Below, in pieces: positions 22,381 through 24,110 of a stretch of 24,110 bases of DNA. The DNA lies in contig CAMWUS010000004.1 of the NCBI GenBank assembly GCA_947177495.1, positions 1 through 24,110 on the forward strand, read 5' to 3'. The stretch comes from an uncultured Clostridia bacterium (GTDB lineage: Bacteria > Bacillota > Clostridia > Christensenellales > Borkfalkiaceae). How positions within the stretch are numbered: the stretch's first letter is position 1; each line of letters starts with the position of its first letter. The notes under the pieces are model-generated. The model had not been told where the DNA came from. It saw only the letters and a program-made list of their open reading frames with translations, and searched no databases. The translations under genes and the position numbers were made by a program.

Positions 22381-22439
22381 TCAAAAACCCGTGAAACTTG
22401 CACATTTCTTTGGGAAATTTTTGAGGAGAGGAGATTTTT

Positions 22440-22652
22440 ATGGAAAAGTTCGGGATATTCGATTTGCTTGACACGCTATCCGCCATTGCAGAGCAAGACG
22501 AGAGCGCACCCGCGCCGAGTGCGGAGGATGCGGTATTCACCCCTCCCTCCTATGCTCCGCCCCAAAAACAATCCGCAAACCGCGACGCGCTAAACGGGTT
22601 TCTTGCTCAGCATGAAGCCATTTCCCGCAAAATAGACGAAAAGAAAAAATAG
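22440..22652 (+). CDS. Small hypothetical protein (70 residues)
   Basis: Not recognised. ATG 22440 follows a strong ribosome binding site (AGGAGAGGAG, six-base spacing), which is the main reason to accept it. The N-terminus MEKFGIFDLLDTLSAIAEQ is likely an amphipathic helix; the middle (ESAPAPSAEDAVFTPPSYAPP) is Pro/Ala-rich and disordered. The C-terminus (RDALNGFLAQHEAISRKIDEKKK) is again helical and basic. No signal peptide or membrane helix is visible. It stands alone between the divergent 820-residue protein gene and a bidirectional terminator. Helix–linker–helix architecture suggests a small adaptor or membrane-surface peptide, but this is inference. Confidence 0.65.
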   Translation: MEKFGIFDLLDTLSAIAEQDESAPAPSAEDAVFTPPSYAPPQKQSANRDALNGFLAQHEAISRKIDEKKK

Positions 22653-22691
22653 GGCGCAGACTGTGCTCTTAGCGGTTTTTTCGCAAAACAA

Positions 22692-22727
22692 AAAAAGCGT
22701 TCACGCGATTTTGCGCGGACGCTTTTT
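22692..22727. terminator. Bidirectional terminator between the small gene and the BspA-like gene
   Basis: AAAAAGCGTTCACGCG (22692–22707), loop ATTT, TGCGCGGACGCTTTTT (22712–22727); 16 positions with one mismatch and two wobble pairs. T-runs stand on both strands. It closes the plus-strand small gene and the minus-strand BspA-like gene. Confidence 0.88.
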
Positions 22728-22740
22728 ATATGTGTTTTGT

Positions 22741-24110
22741 TTAATTTTCGGTTGCCGTATCTTCACCCGTGCAATCAACGGTGTAATTGCCCGTATTGGT
22801 ATTCCAATCTTTACTTTTTTGGATCGCCTCCCATTGCGCCTCCGTTCCCTTAAAGATGATGCTCGTGAGCGAACTGCAACCGTAGAACGCAGACTCGCCG
22901 ATACTCGTAACGCCGGCGGGAAGCGTAATGCTTGTAAGTGCGCTGCATCCGGCGAATGCATTCGCCTTGACGGTTGTCACACCGTCGGGAATAACGATAC
23001 TCGTAAGCGAGCTACAACGTACGAATGCAGCGGAGCCGATGCTTGTAACGCCAGCAGGAAGCGTTATGCTCGTAAGCAACTCGCAGTTCTCAAACGCATA
23101 GTCGCCGATGCTTGTAACATGATCGGGAATTGTGATACTCGTAAGCGAGGTGCAGAAAGCAAACATGTCGCTGCTAATACTCTTTATGCCGTCCGGAAGC
23201 GATACGCTCGTAAGTGAACTGCAGCCCCTGAACACATTCGTTCCGATACTCGTTACACTGTCGGGAATTGTGATGTTTTTCAGTGAACGGCAAGCAGTGA
23301 ACGCATTACTGTCTATGCTCGTCACGCTGTCGGGGATTGATATTGTTTCAAGCGAACCGCAAAGATAAAACGCGCCATTGCCGATGCGTCTCAACCCGTA
23401 GGGAAGCGTTACGCTCGTAAGCAACTCGCAGCTCTCAAATGCGTTCGCATCGATACTTGATCCGCTCGTAACAGTAACTGTTTTTAAAGCGGGATTTTTG
23501 ATATAACTTATCGCCGTTGCAGGTATGGTTGCATTTTCGATAGGGCAATCCACGAATGCGGTAGCGTCAACCGTCGTCGAACTACTGCTTATGGTTACGC
23601 TCGTAAGCGAGGTGCAACCCTCGAATGCCTTATAGCCGATATTCGAGCCGCCCGTAATAGTAACCGTCTTTAAGGCAGAGCTCTTTATATAATCTATCAC
23701 CCATGTGGATACCGTTGCGTTTTCGATAGAACAACCCTCGAACGCATAATTGCCGATACTGATTACACTTGCGGGAATTGTAATAGTTGTCAGTAAACTA
23801 CAATGATAGAACGCATACGAACTGATACTATTCAGGTTGTCGGGAATAATAAGCGTGTCGGTAATTTCGTTCTCACCTATGGTAAGCGTTTTATTGCTTG
23901 CTCCGTAACGCATAAGCCCGCCTAGTCCGCTTATCCCGCACCAGCCGCCGATATCGCCCGTAAAAGTGATGCTCGTAAGCGAAGTGCACCCCTCGAACGC
24001 ATGATTGCCGATTTCCGTTACACTGCTGCCCAGGGTTATGCTCTCAAGCGAGCTGCAACCCTCGAACGCATAATTGCCGATACTTGCTATGTCGTCGCCA
24101 ACGGTTACGC
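22741..24110 (-). CDS. BspA-like leucine-rich-repeat surface protein (5' part beyond window edge)
   Basis: Surface or secreted protein with TpLRR/LRR_5 repeats of about 23 residues (consensus 'L.SI.IPD.VTSIG..AF.GCSSLTSI.LP'), found in gut and oral anaerobes, protists and Clostridia; such proteins bind host matrix or other cells. About 456 codons are present and the frame is open to base 24110; the ATG at 23913 is internal, because the repeat (IGNHAFEGCTSLTSITF) continues upstream of it without a stop. Two copies of a variant unit, 'IENAT...ISYIKNPALKTVTVTSGSSID' and 'IENATVSTWVIDYIKSSALKTVTITGGSNIG', alternate with standard repeats. The C-terminus (IIFKGTEAQWEAIQKSKDWN) is the usual capping motif with the Trp pair; no LPXTG or C-terminal anchor follows. 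A bidirectional terminator lies after the stop. Signal peptide and any anchoring domain must lie beyond the edge. Confidence 0.9.
   Translation of the reverse strand, partial: VTVGDDIASIGNYAFEGCSSLESITLGSSVTEIGNHAFEGCTSLTSITFTGDIGGWCGISGLGGLMRYGASNKTLTIGENEITDTLIIPDNLNSISSYAFYHCSLLTTITIPASVISIGNYAFEGCSIENATVSTWVIDYIKSSALKTVTITGGSNIGYKAFEGCTSLTSVTISSSSTTVDATAFVDCPIENATIPATAISYIKNPALKTVTVTSGSSIDANAFESCELLTSVTLPYGLRRIGNGAFYLCGSLETISIPDSVTSIDSNAFTACRSLKNITIPDSVTSIGTNVFRGCSSLTSVSLPDGIKSISSDMFAFCTSLTSITIPDHVTSIGDYAFENCELLTSITLPAGVTSIGSAAFVRCSSLTSIVIPDGVTTVKANAFAGCSALTSITLPAGVTSIGESAFYGCSSLTSIIFKGTEAQWEAIQKSKDWNTNTGNYTVDCTGEDTATEN

Noticed and set aside
22800..24110. Direct repeats with about 69-base period
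   Set aside because: They are the DNA reflection of 23-residue leucine-rich repeats, not a mobile or CRISPR element.

Overview
The window looks like a chromosomal segment of a spore-former-related bacterium of the Clostridia (Bacillota). It is probably an uncultured gut-type lineage; this is inferred from the gene set, not shown by any marker. The main evidence is a maf–mreB–spoIVFA–spoIVFB–rng neighbourhood typical of Firmicutes, AGGAGG-type ribosome binding sites, many TTGNNN-17-TATAAT promoters, comFC, and a BspA-type leucine-rich-repeat protein. The sequence is moderately GC-rich. No rRNA, tRNA, CRISPR array, insertion sequence or phage gene is visible. No gap between genes exceeds about 270 bases.

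Layout: (1) 1–5883, minus strand: ppx-HD, maf and mreB form one coupled operon that starts at a sigma-A promoter (6011–6039) and ends at a UUCG-loop terminator. Next come spoIVFA and spoIVFB, preceded by a sigma-E-like element, and then rng (cut by the left edge) with its own sigma-A promoter. radC, mreC, mreD, minC and minD, which usually sit inside this cluster, are absent. (2) 6153–6889, minus: two half-length TauE/SafE permease genes that overlap by one base. (3) 7104–10616, plus: a 1170-residue lipobox protein with jelly-roll-like modules and a C-terminal membrane anchor. (4) 10670–11893: an XRE-type regulator with a cysteine-rich insertion, apparently expressed from a leaderless mRNA. 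It is divergent from a PnuC-family transporter gene whose leader contains a terminator-like hairpin just before the ribosome binding site. (5) 11882–15400, minus: a serS–exonuclease–rsmF operon. (6) 15631–18297, plus: a CtpE-like P-type ATPase. (7) 18351–22303, minus: comFC, an acidic double zinc-ribbon protein, and an 820-residue lipobox protein with a C-terminal transmembrane segment and a Pro/Glu repeat tail. (8) 22440–22652, plus: a 70-codon orphan gene. (9) 22741–24110, minus: a BspA-like protein cut by the right edge.

Functionally, the left part joins cell shape (MreB), sporulation signalling (SpoIVFA/FB, which in Bacillus activates sigma-K by intramembrane proteolysis), nucleotide or polyphosphate housekeeping (Maf, Ppx) and RNA decay (RNase G). 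The centre and right hold translation genes (SerRS, RsmF), transporters and large surface proteins. The most unusual signals are the stripped mre/spo cluster with separately insulated transcription units, the Cys-insert XRE/pnuC divergent module with an attenuator, and two giant proteins that seem to be anchored at both ends. All functions are assigned by reading motifs; no database search was possible.
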